This document shows, piece after piece, positions 1 through 7,441 of a stretch of 54,266 bases of DNA. This stretch comes from a virus: the IMG/VR virus record IMGVR_UViG_3300010354_007082, positions 1-54,266 of that record; one strand, 5' to 3'. Numbering within the stretch: the first letter of the stretch is position 1; each line of letters starts with the position of its first letter. The notes below the pieces were generated by a model that ran no database searches, was not told where the DNA came from, and saw only the letters and a list, made by a program, of their open reading frames with translations. A program made the position numbers and the translations under genes.

Positions 1-149
1 GTCGAAACCATGTCTGGCCCATCAGAAGTATACTGCACTAGCCAGTTGAATACAGCCGACCAGTCTTCCTTATCAGTGAAGTGCAATATACTTCTGGTGG
101 ACCAGGGGGCATCGAAGCCCCGTCCGCAATACTTTTCCATCAACTTCAT
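1..149 (-). CDS. Unknown protein, N-terminal part only (runs off left edge)
   Basis: An open frame starts with ATG at 149 and continues without a stop to base 1, giving 49 visible residues that begin MKLMEKYCGRGFDAPWS and are rich in Trp, Asp and Phe. An ACAGG-type ribosome site lies about 9 bases upstream, and the gene follows the stop of its upstream neighbour by 18 bases on the same strand, as expected in this operon-like run. I do not recognise the family. The opposite strand is also open over the same bases, so strand choice rests on context and on the more protein-like composition of the minus frame. The region is visibly richer in G+C than most of the window. Start and product are uncertain. 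Confidence 0.5.
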   Translation of the reverse strand, partial: MKLMEKYCGRGFDAPWSTRSILHFTDKEDWSAVFNWLVQYTSDGPDMVS

Positions 150-167
150 ACAACAATACCTGTAATA

Positions 168-740
168 TTACTTTATCTTTATCCCTTTGTCAATCTCAAA
201 TGGAATATTATATTTATCGGCATATTCTTTAACATACTTAGCGGCTCTAACAAATAGTCTTTTGGGCACGTCTCCTAAGTTGTGTGTAAATCTTGTGTCT
301 AATCGTAACTCAATTTTTACTATCTTATTATGTAAATTCTTAATATCACCAATTACAAATTCTTCTTGTAAAAATTCTTCTGGAGTTTTTTTAAATCTTG
401 TATGTGGACTAATCTGACTTCTATCACTTATTCCAGTATTCCATGGTATAGGTTTTTCTGATTTGTTAAACCGTTGTAGATGTACATAGTCCGCATCTAA
501 AGGAATAATCTTGTTATTTTGTGCTAACTTTTGTTGGTCAACTGTGAGTTTTACAAAGCCCCAACGCAATAACTTGTTTCTAGTGAAACTATTACCTTTT
601 ACTCTACCTATACCAGGTATATTGTGTTCCCATTGAGCAGGCATCATGTCTTTTTTAAATACATTTATAGCCTTATCCAATTCCATTCCGTGATACAAAT
701 ATCCTTCACGACCCTCTGTAATAAATTCTTTAATAAGCAT
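168..740 (-). CDS. ADP-ribosyltransferase-like protein with putative capsid-targeting N-terminus
   Basis: A 190-residue protein. It begins MLIKEFITEG, which resembles the capsid-targeting peptide of T4 internal proteins (MKTYQEFI-x-E) including an I-x-E site of the kind cut by the gp21 prohead protease. After it comes YLYHG with His17, then SFTR at 51-54, and an EEF-V-G element around 126-131, in the order expected for an H/S-T/E ADP-ribosyltransferase-like fold seen in many phage proteins beginning with a YLYHGT motif. The role inferred is a protein packaged in the head and injected to modify a host target, as T4 Alt is; the target cannot be read. Its start follows the stop of the next ART-like gene almost immediately (TAAATG), so the two are probably co-translated. 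Catalytic activity is inferred from fold-level motifs only. Confidence 0.6.
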   Translation of the reverse strand: MLIKEFITEGREGYLYHGMELDKAINVFKKDMMPAQWEHNIPGIGRVKGNSFTRNKLLRWGFVKLTVDQQKLAQNNKIIPLDADYVHLQRFNKSEKPIPWNTGISDRSQISPHTRFKKTPEEFLQEEFVIGDIKNLHNKIVKIELRLDTRFTHNLGDVPKRLFVRAAKYVKEYADKYNIPFEIDKGIKIK

Positions 741-1094
741 TTACAAGCCCATTAATGGCTCATCGCCTAAATTTGTAATACGATTGGCAGGAATATCCTG
801 TGTTGTTGTGTACCAACCAAGATATTTTTCTAATGGAATACCTTTGATATCTACTTTTAACATTGTTAAAGGGTCTTGGGTTTCGTCTGTTTTAGCTAGC
901 ATCCAATTGTATACAATAGATAAATCATCTATTAATTTCTTTTTATCACCTGTGTCTACAACTACCCATATTCTACCTTCTTCACCTGTTAATAATCCAT
1001 CACGCATAATGCTATAAGCAGCCCATTCAGGAGTAATATGATAAGCAGTGGTATAATTATGTTCTGATTCGGTGAGGATTTCTTTGATACGCAT
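741..1094 (-). CDS. Small ADP-ribosyltransferase/2'-phosphotransferase-like protein with putative capsid-targeting N-terminus
   Basis: A 117-residue protein beginning MRIKEILTES, again like a T4 capsid-targeting peptide with an L-x-E cleavage site. Next comes AYHITPEWAAYSIMRDGL (His19), then GRIWVV and, near the end, IPANRI. This H-x-T ... GL ... IP-x-RI layout is typical of small ART-like/RNA 2'-phosphotransferase-like proteins in phages and toxins. It is shorter than most such enzymes, so it could be a minimal catalytic domain or a non-catalytic relative. It is the first gene after the terminator at 1114-1134 and has a perfect TATAAATA word ending 4 bases before its ATG, implying late expression from a very short or absent leader. 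Function is inferred, not shown. Confidence 0.55.
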   Translation of the reverse strand: MRIKEILTESEHNYTTAYHITPEWAAYSIMRDGLLTGEEGRIWVVVDTGDKKKLIDDLSIVYNWMLAKTDETQDPLTMLKVDIKGIPLEKYLGWYTTTQDIPANRITNLGDEPLMGL

Positions 1095-1098
1095 TTAG

Positions 1099-1106
1099 TA
1101 TTTATA
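1099..1106 (-). promoter_or_regulatory. Late promoter word TATAAATA before the ART-like gene pair
   Basis: The minus strand reads TATAAATA, identical to the T4 late promoter consensus. It ends four bases before the ATG at 1094, so initiation 5-7 bases downstream would give an essentially leaderless message. The word is continuous with the T-tract of the preceding terminator, so chance A/T richness could contribute. Confidence 0.5.
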
Positions 1107-1134
1107 AAAAAAAGGAGTAAGCTAGGCTTACTCC
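1106..1134 (-). terminator. Intrinsic terminator of the glycan/BMP operon
   Basis: GGAGTAAGC at 1114-1122 and GCTTACTCC at 1126-1134 form a perfect 9-bp stem with a 3-base loop. On the minus strand the stem is followed by eight T residues (complement of 1106-1113). It lies 23 bases after the stop codon of the BMP lipoprotein gene and is the clearest rho-independent terminator in the window. Confidence 0.9.
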
Positions 1135-1157
1135 CAAGTACTACAAAAACTTTATTA

Positions 1158-2279
1158 TTACTTACTGCTTGGAACCTTACCCTCTACACCTTCTATAAAG
1201 AAGTTAATCTTACCCTTCCATGCATCATCACCAACTTGGTCTTTTTCTAGTACAACTTTACCTGTGTTGTCTTTGATTGGACCCACAAATACATTAAATG
1301 TTCCTGCTTTTAGACCTGATTTTACTTCTTCAACTTTTTTCTTTGCTGAATCACTAACTACATCATTAATCTTAATCAAGTCATTAGCACCCTCTTTAGT
1401 ACCCCACTTAGTATCCGCAGTTTTCCATGTATTGTTTAATACATCGTTTACTGCTTTCTCATAATATGGTCCCCAATTAACAACTGCTGATCCCAAATGT
1501 GCCTTAGGAGCAAACGCACTCATATCACTATCCCAACCAAAAGCATACTTACCATTCTTTTCAGCGGTTTGTAATACTGCTGTACTATCTGTATTCTGTA
1601 ACAGTACATCTGCCTTTTGATTAATCAATGCTTGTGCTGCTTCACTTTCTTTTGGTGGATCGAACCAAGTATTAACCCATACAACTTTTGTAGTTACTTT
1701 AGGATTTACACTGCGCGCTCCTAAGGTGAATGCGTTAATATTACGCAATACTTCAGGGATAGGGAAACTACCTACAAAACCAATTGTATTTGTTTTAGTC
1801 ATAGTACCAGCTACAATACCTGCCAAGTAAGCATCTTCATAAAACTTTGCTTCATAGACACGTAAGTTTTCACTTGTTTTATAACCAGTAGCATGTTCAA
1901 ACTTAACATCAGGATGATCCTTAGCTACTTTTTCCATAGCATCACCAAAACCAAATGATGTAGCAAAAATCAATTTATGACCTTGTGACACTAGGTCACG
2001 GATAACACGTTCTGCGTCAGCTCCTTCAGGTACTTTTTCTACAAAAGTAGTTTTGATTTTATCACCAAATTTACTTTCAATATGTTTACGACCATTATCA
2101 TGGGCAAATGTCCAACCAGCATCTCCAACTGGCCCAACATAAATAAATCCAACTTTTAACTGCTCTGCTGCTTTTGCTGGTTCAACAGGTTTATCTTCTT
2201 TCTTACTACAGCCTGCCAATCCTAATACAGTAAATCCAGCCATTACTATACGCAATAAATTCCTTTTATTAAATGTCAT
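1158..2279 (-). CDS. BMP-family (PnrA/Med-type) substrate-binding lipoprotein
   Basis: A 373-residue protein with a lipoprotein signal: basic start, hydrophobic core, and lipobox L-A-G-C with Cys24; Ser follows Cys, so outer-leaflet or outer-membrane sorting is possible. The mature part matches the basic membrane protein family of ABC-transporter substrate-binding proteins: VGFIYVGPVGDAGWTFAHD, FEHATGYKT, GSFPIPEVLRNINAFTLG, LLQNTDSTAVL, FGWDSDMSAF, and GSAVVNWGPYY. Known members bind purine nucleosides. No transporter permease or ATPase is nearby, so it would need host partners. A strong AGAGGAA ribosome site lies about 7 bases before the ATG, and the gene is the last of the long operon, followed by a terminator. 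It looks like a host gene taken up by the phage. Ligand is inferred from family only. Confidence 0.93.
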   Translation of the reverse strand: MTFNKRNLLRIVMAGFTVLGLAGCSKKEDKPVEPAKAAEQLKVGFIYVGPVGDAGWTFAHDNGRKHIESKFGDKIKTTFVEKVPEGADAERVIRDLVSQGHKLIFATSFGFGDAMEKVAKDHPDVKFEHATGYKTSENLRVYEAKFYEDAYLAGIVAGTMTKTNTIGFVGSFPIPEVLRNINAFTLGARSVNPKVTTKVVWVNTWFDPPKESEAAQALINQKADVLLQNTDSTAVLQTAEKNGKYAFGWDSDMSAFAPKAHLGSAVVNWGPYYEKAVNDVLNNTWKTADTKWGTKEGANDLIKINDVVSDSAKKKVEEVKSGLKAGTFNVFVGPIKDNTGKVVLEKDQVGDDAWKGKINFFIEGVEGKVPSSK

Positions 2280-2300
2280 AATTTGTTCCTCTAGAGTTAA

Positions 2301-5300
2301 TTATTTAATGTTACCGTATTTGTTATAAAAATATTGTTTACACCATGGCCAATCATAGCTGAGTTTAAGTTTATCGATATCACCATTTACATTATTATAG
2401 TATTCTACTCCATCATTAGCACCTTTAGTACTATATTCAGCAAAGTTACCCTCGGCTTTTTCACACCAAATATCCAATCTTAACTTATCAACAGGCAATT
2501 CACTAGCACTAAGTTTTATAGTTTCACGAAACGATGTACGCCATGTACTGAATTCGTCAGTGTTAAACATAGCTATACCTGAATTAATTCTACAAACTTC
2601 ATGCTCACTATCAAGGGTAAAATCTAATCCTACACCCGAGTTACCTAACACTAATTTTTTATTATAAGCAATCATTGCTTGATGACCATATACTAACCCA
2701 TTAACTGGATTCAATGCGTGAAATATATAATGTTTAGGCTTTTGTAATCTATCAGGTTGCCAACTAAAATCAAACTTTGGATTAATCTTTAATTTAGCAA
2801 ATACTGTAAACATCCATGGAGTATTACTAGCAATAGCAGCAGCATGGTATGATTTAACTCTACCATTTACACCGTCAACTCTTATTACTCTATTATCTAA
2901 ATGTTTAGTATGTTCTATCAAATATTCATAATGCTCGTCAGCTAGTTTTTCGCCATTACTTAAAAATACAATGTCTAATGGTCTGCTACCTACACAAGTC
3001 TTACTTGTTATAATATATGGGTAATCATATAGTTCATCCTTGACATAACTTACTACATCATATGGGATAATACAATTACTTGCCCCAATACTATTAATAA
3101 TAATATTTCTGTCCTGAACTGTCCAAAAACTCATTGGTTCATCTATTTTTACTTTTGTGTCGGCATTATCTATCGTTACAAAATTAATGTATGGAAAGTT
3201 AAATTCACTATTAACAGAATCTACCATTGTATCACTATCAAGCGTAACTATAGGACATTCTACTCTACGTGTTCTAAAGGTTTCGTTAAAATTAATTTTA
3301 TCAAATTTTGATAAATCATCCAAGTCTTTTAACAAATTTAAATTAACAAATATCGTATCGCCATATTTTTGTTTATCACATGGAAATGTATGTAATTGGT
3401 CTATTGCGAATGGATCCACGACATAGGTAAAATCAAAATCAGTATAATCACTCAGTGTACTTACTATCCATACAAAATTATCTGTTTTTGTTTCTTCAAT
3501 AAGTGGTAACAATGTTTGATATAAGTCAACACAATAACGTAGTGTATGTTTTACTTTATTACTTGTTTTATTATTAATATTATCAAAAAAAGCATTTATA
3601 TTTGTATTGCCAAAATCAATAACAATAACATCATATAGACAATTTGTAATAGCTGCCCTACGTGTTTTTACATGATTAATATTAGGCAGATGCTCAATAA
3701 TTTTTATATATTTGGTATCTTCTTCAAACTTTTCACAGTTAACTAGATATGTTGTGCCCCAGTGATTCCATTGTGTACCAAATACATTTACCATACTCAT
3801 TTGCCATGGATTAGGATAATAATTAAAGTCAAAATTAGTATAATCTAATTCGCTATTCAATATCCAACACAATTCTGTTTGTGACTTTTTGGTACATCTA
3901 ACAATAGTATCTACCCAAGTATTTAAAAACCGTGTGCGTTGTATGTTTGGATACAATTCTTTAAGTTTGCTAAAACGTTCTGAACTTTCCTTATTCCCAC
4001 GATCAACAAAAAACATATCAGGTTTTTTGAACGATTGTACTAGAAATTCTTCAGTAATTTGTGTATCATGTTCAACAAAATTAATTAACTTATGGCCTTT
4101 AGCAATCATCTTGCCGTTAACAAGATATGTACATGTTAATTCGCTTTCTGGACTACCAAACGCATTGATATGATAACTGTTATCTTTGTTAGGTCTCCAA
4201 CTAAAATCAAAGTTATCGTAATTTAAATTGCTACGACATGCCCAAAATAACTCATTCTTATGTTTTTCAATAAGTTCATCTAATGAGTTATCAATGTAAT
4301 ATCTAGGAATATCAGTTGGATTAATTTCCTTGCGTAGTATTTTAATAACAGTTCCATCATTACCGGGCGTTATATATCTTGGTCCATCATTCTCATCAGT
4401 TGTAGTACCAAATTGATATATGTATGGTGGACTAGTTCCATCAGGATGCCAACTAAAATCAAAATTGTCTACACGAATATTTTCAGGAATTTCCCAGTGC
4501 TCATTACTTGGTAATACTTCTGCTATAATATCTTCGACATATTTTATTACAGTAGCATCTTTGACAACATACCTTGGCCCATGTGTTTTAGCCCATTGTG
4601 TTCCAAATTGGTATATGTAAGGATCATCATTTGGGTTTGGTATCCAGCTGTAATCAAATTTTTTGACTAAACGTGTGTTTTCAAAATGTTCAGGTCTTTG
4701 CTTTATTGTAGCTATAACATCATGAACATACTTTATTGTTGTGCCTTTTTTATTAACATATTTTACAGTAGGCATAACTTCAGGACCATACCATTGATTT
4801 CCAAACACATACGTCATTGGTGGGTCATATGGATCGGGTACCCAACTATAATCAAATTCTATATCAGTAATTAATTTTTCAAATAAATCGGGTTTATGTT
4901 TAAGTTTTACTGTTATATCATTTATGTATTTTTTATCAGTTGCTCCCTCGACAACATACTGTAATGTGGGCATTTTTTCAGCACTATATTGTGTATTTCC
5001 AAACACATAGATAAATTTTGGTTCCCATGGATCAGGTCTCCAGCTAAAATCAAAACTATCTTCATCAACATCATGTAATAAAAACCAACGATCCCATTCA
5101 GGTTTAACTGGAACATCATCAGTCATGTATTTACGTTGACTACTACCAGGCACATGGTATTCTAGTGTGGGGGTTATAGCACCTGGTATGTATTTATTAC
5201 CCCATGTATATATAAAAGCAGGTTCACGTGGATCAGGTCTCCAAGACAAATCAAAGTTTTCATTATCAACTTGCTGAACCTGTACCATGTATTTGCTCGG

Positions 5301-5816
5301 CAATAATTCAACAATATTATCCATGTACTTTACTTGAGTTGCCCCTGGAACTACATATTCTAATACATGTTGTAATTCATTTGGATAATATTTACAGCCC
5401 CAACGATAGATAAAACTTGGTTCGGTAGGATCAGGATGCCAACTGAAATCAAATTTATTTGTGTCAACATCTTCATAAAACTTCCAGTTACTTGTAATAC
5501 TTACAATGCGGTATACAGGTGTTACATCATTTCTATAAATTTTATATTGTTCATTGGTATTATTTGAAACAAGCCAAGTTCCACTATCTTTTTGATGTTG
5601 ACTAGGCCATATGTTAATATGGTTAATTGCCCACATATCTTCGTCACGTAAACTATCAAAATTAAAATCAAAATCAAAATTAGAATAGTCACAAAACTCG
5701 TTTATTATCCAAAAGTGTTCCGTAGTGGCTAGGCTTTTCGCATGTTCAAAGTCACTAGCCTTACGTTCAGTTGGGTAAACATTAGGTTTTGCCCCGTAAT
5801 AAAATACATCTCTCAT
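2301..5816 (-). CDS. FDFSW-repeat protein with a degenerate C-terminal glycosyltransferase-like domain
   Basis: An 1171-residue protein with about eleven copies of a unit centred on FDFSW-x-PDP followed by I-Y-x-FG, at residues near 47, 122, 188, 255, 321, 387, 452, 536, 662, 793 and 1015. Copies 122-452 are evenly spaced at 65-67 residues. The C-terminal part (about 946-1100) resembles the glycosyltransferase-like protein at 16137-17093: D-I-V-F-LS, RVDGV-x-G, H-AA-x-A-S, FDF, then N-x-V-N-G-L-x-YG and DF-x-LDS. At the place where that protein has DGDN, a likely metal-binding DxD, this one has no DxD. It may thus be a binding or scaffold protein grown by internal duplication from an enzyme. 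No signal peptide or membrane segment is seen. It sits between the carbamoyltransferase and BMP genes, 24 and 21 bases away. Confidence 0.7.
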   Translation of the reverse strand: MRDVFYYGAKPNVYPTERKASDFEHAKSLATTEHFWIINEFCDYSNFDFDFNFDSLRDEDMWAINHINIWPSQHQKDSGTWLVSNNTNEQYKIYRNDVTPVYRIVSITSNWKFYEDVDTNKFDFSWHPDPTEPSFIYRWGCKYYPNELQHVLEYVVPGATQVKYMDNIVELLPSKYMVQVQQVDNENFDLSWRPDPREPAFIYTWGNKYIPGAITPTLEYHVPGSSQRKYMTDDVPVKPEWDRWFLLHDVDEDSFDFSWRPDPWEPKFIYVFGNTQYSAEKMPTLQYVVEGATDKKYINDITVKLKHKPDLFEKLITDIEFDYSWVPDPYDPPMTYVFGNQWYGPEVMPTVKYVNKKGTTIKYVHDVIATIKQRPEHFENTRLVKKFDYSWIPNPNDDPYIYQFGTQWAKTHGPRYVVKDATVIKYVEDIIAEVLPSNEHWEIPENIRVDNFDFSWHPDGTSPPYIYQFGTTTDENDGPRYITPGNDGTVIKILRKEINPTDIPRYYIDNSLDELIEKHKNELFWACRSNLNYDNFDFSWRPNKDNSYHINAFGSPESELTCTYLVNGKMIAKGHKLINFVEHDTQITEEFLVQSFKKPDMFFVDRGNKESSERFSKLKELYPNIQRTRFLNTWVDTIVRCTKKSQTELCWILNSELDYTNFDFNYYPNPWQMSMVNVFGTQWNHWGTTYLVNCEKFEEDTKYIKIIEHLPNINHVKTRRAAITNCLYDVIVIDFGNTNINAFFDNINNKTSNKVKHTLRYCVDLYQTLLPLIEETKTDNFVWIVSTLSDYTDFDFTYVVDPFAIDQLHTFPCDKQKYGDTIFVNLNLLKDLDDLSKFDKINFNETFRTRRVECPIVTLDSDTMVDSVNSEFNFPYINFVTIDNADTKVKIDEPMSFWTVQDRNIIINSIGASNCIIPYDVVSYVKDELYDYPYIITSKTCVGSRPLDIVFLSNGEKLADEHYEYLIEHTKHLDNRVIRVDGVNGRVKSYHAAAIASNTPWMFTVFAKLKINPKFDFSWQPDRLQKPKHYIFHALNPVNGLVYGHQAMIAYNKKLVLGNSGVGLDFTLDSEHEVCRINSGIAMFNTDEFSTWRTSFRETIKLSASELPVDKLRLDIWCEKAEGNFAEYSTKGANDGVEYYNNVNGDIDKLKLSYDWPWCKQYFYNKYGNIK
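4317..5519 (-). repeat. Six regular ~66-residue (198-bp) coding repeats
   Basis: Within the repeat protein, residues about 100-500 hold six consecutive units with motif FD(F/L/Y)SW, then PDP or PNP, then IY-x-(F/W)G, then (P)TL-x-Y-VV-x-GAT and KY-x-x-D. The central motifs start at residues 122, 188, 255, 321, 387 and 452. Units are clearly diverged at the DNA level, so they are old duplications under protein-level selection. Confidence 0.85.
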
Positions 5817-5840
5817 AATTATATAGGCAGTTATAAAATT

Positions 5841-7331
5841 TTAATTTTCATACCCTGTTAGAACTTTAGTTTTATAAAAACTTTCAAATCTTTTCGCATC
5901 TTCAACATCATTAACCATTGGTTCCCCTCTTATGTTAAGTGATGTGTTTAATAACATAGGGCAATTTGTTTTTTCATACCATGCTTCAAGTAGTTTTCTA
6001 ATATTAGAATTATCTTTGGGCACAGTTTGAACACGACTTGTTCCATCGTAATGTGTAATGGCAGGAAATTTTTCAGGATAGGAACATTTTGCTATGACCT
6101 GCATATATCTACTATTAGTCCAATTTTTAGGCATAACAAAATATTCATTAACAAATTCTTCAAGAATCACAGGAGCAAAAGGTCTGAATTTTTGCCTACG
6201 TTTTATTTCATTTACTTTATCTTTTATTTCATTACCTCTAGGATCAGCAAGTAAACTACGATTACCTAAGGCCCTTGGACCAAACTCAGCACGTCCGTTA
6301 GCTACTCCTACAATTTTATTAGTTTCTAATTCATTAATAATTTTATTAATAGGATATGCTGCTACAATGTCTTTTCCAAGAAAAGCATTTTGCCAATTTA
6401 ATCTTTTTCCATAACCCAAAGCACAAGCCCCTAAACTAGAACCAGCATCTCCTGGATTTGGCATAATCCAAATATCATTAAAATATTTACCCAACAGTCT
6501 GTTAGCCAAACAATTTAAAGCAACTCCGCCCATATAAACAAGGTTAGAACTTTTACCAATAATATTGGCTTTTGAAATTATTTTTTCTATACATATTTCT
6601 GTTAACAATTGAGCACTTGATGCTATATCCATTTCATTAGCATCTTGTAAAAATTCTCGCTCGATACCTGCGTGTAAATTTTCCTTAAAATCTAATGTAT
6701 CTTCATCTAAAAATCTATTAATCATAGCATTAGTATGTATAGGATTACCATATGCTACCATACCCATTAAAATATATTCTTCATCTAATGGTTTTAACCC
6801 TACATGTTTTGTCATAGCACTATAAAATAATCCAATACTATTTGGATATTTTTTACTATATAATTTTTTATATTTGGCATATCCATTATTATCGTAGCTA
6901 GCGTCCCATATAGTTATTGTATCAAATTCTCCAATAGCATCAATTACTACAATAGTTGCGTCACTAAAATTACTTGTTTGAAAACCGGCGGCAGCGTGGC
7001 TTAAATGATGATTATGTGTGCGTATTTTATCAGTACCAATTAAATTAATAATTTCGTTACCAATCCGTTGTTTGGTACTACTAAAATCAATAGATTGACC
7101 TGCTCTAATTTGTCTTAATTGAGTTAACAATGGACGCTCATAATAATCAATAACTTTAATTTTATCAGTTTTGTAGTTTAGAGCGTCTAGCAAAATATCA
7201 ACATTAAGTTCTTTATCATGTTTTAATTTACTATATCGCTCAGTATGACCTGCGAACAATATATTTCCTTGGTTGTCAACCAACGATATACTAGCATCAT
7301 GAAAGTTATTACTAATACCTAAATAGTTCAT
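5841..7331 (-). CDS. NodU/CmcH-family carbamoyltransferase
   Basis: A 496-residue protein of the usual family length class (slightly short). It starts YLGISNNFHDASISLVDN, the typical N-terminal ASKHA-fold strand. It has the HNHHLSHAAAGF element (His108, His109, His112) of the Kae1/TobZ-like carbamoyl-adenylate part, and the C-terminal YrdC-like signature GRAEFGPRALGNRS at 346-359. These enzymes transfer a carbamoyl group from carbamoyl phosphate through carbamoyl-AMP to a hydroxyl on a sugar or other small molecule. In a cluster with glycosyltransferases and sugar-activation enzymes the likely acceptor is a glycan sugar. Its ATG overlaps the stop of a 37-residue gene (ATGA), indicating translational coupling. 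Acceptor unknown. Confidence 0.92.
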   Translation of the reverse strand: MNYLGISNNFHDASISLVDNQGNILFAGHTERYSKLKHDKELNVDILLDALNYKTDKIKVIDYYERPLLTQLRQIRAGQSIDFSSTKQRIGNEIINLIGTDKIRTHNHHLSHAAAGFQTSNFSDATIVVIDAIGEFDTITIWDASYDNNGYAKYKKLYSKKYPNSIGLFYSAMTKHVGLKPLDEEYILMGMVAYGNPIHTNAMINRFLDEDTLDFKENLHAGIEREFLQDANEMDIASSAQLLTEICIEKIISKANIIGKSSNLVYMGGVALNCLANRLLGKYFNDIWIMPNPGDAGSSLGACALGYGKRLNWQNAFLGKDIVAAYPINKIINELETNKIVGVANGRAEFGPRALGNRSLLADPRGNEIKDKVNEIKRRQKFRPFAPVILEEFVNEYFVMPKNWTNSRYMQVIAKCSYPEKFPAITHYDGTSRVQTVPKDNSNIRKLLEAWYEKTNCPMLLNTSLNIRGEPMVNDVEDAKRFESFYKTKVLTGYEN

Positions 7332-7441
7332 TTGTAAATATATGGGTCTTGTTCTTTCATTTTCTTAAGGCGTTGTCTAAACTTATACTCACGTATAATT
7401 TTTCCTATTGTAAAATGATATAATCTTCTAAACAAATTCAT
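7328..7441 (-). CDS. 37-residue basic protein coupled to the carbamoyltransferase
   Basis: ATG at 7441 gives MNLFRRLYHFTIGKIIREYK, then FRQRLKKMKEQDPYIYK and a TGA that overlaps the ATG of the carbamoyltransferase gene (ATGA). Its start overlaps the end of the GatZ-like gene by 14 bases. The protein is strongly basic, mostly helix-forming, and ends with DPYIYK. The tight overlap on both sides is the main support, since a 97-base gap would otherwise stand out in an operon with almost none. It may be a small partner or translation-coupling peptide. I do not recognise the family. Confidence 0.6.
   Translation of the reverse strand: MNLFRRLYHFTIGKIIREYKFRQRLKKMKEQDPYIYK

Noticed and set aside
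97-128. tRNA/tmRNA-like 3' end on the minus strand (GGGGC-TTCGAT-GCCCC followed by a CCACCA)
   Set aside because: The T-loop would be one base short, no matching acceptor 5' strand or anticodon arm is found nearby, and the bases fit inside an open coding frame.
1-171. Plus-strand open frame ending at TAA 169-171
   Set aside because: It mirrors the minus-strand codons, has no visible start or ribosome site in the window, and all neighbours run on the minus strand.
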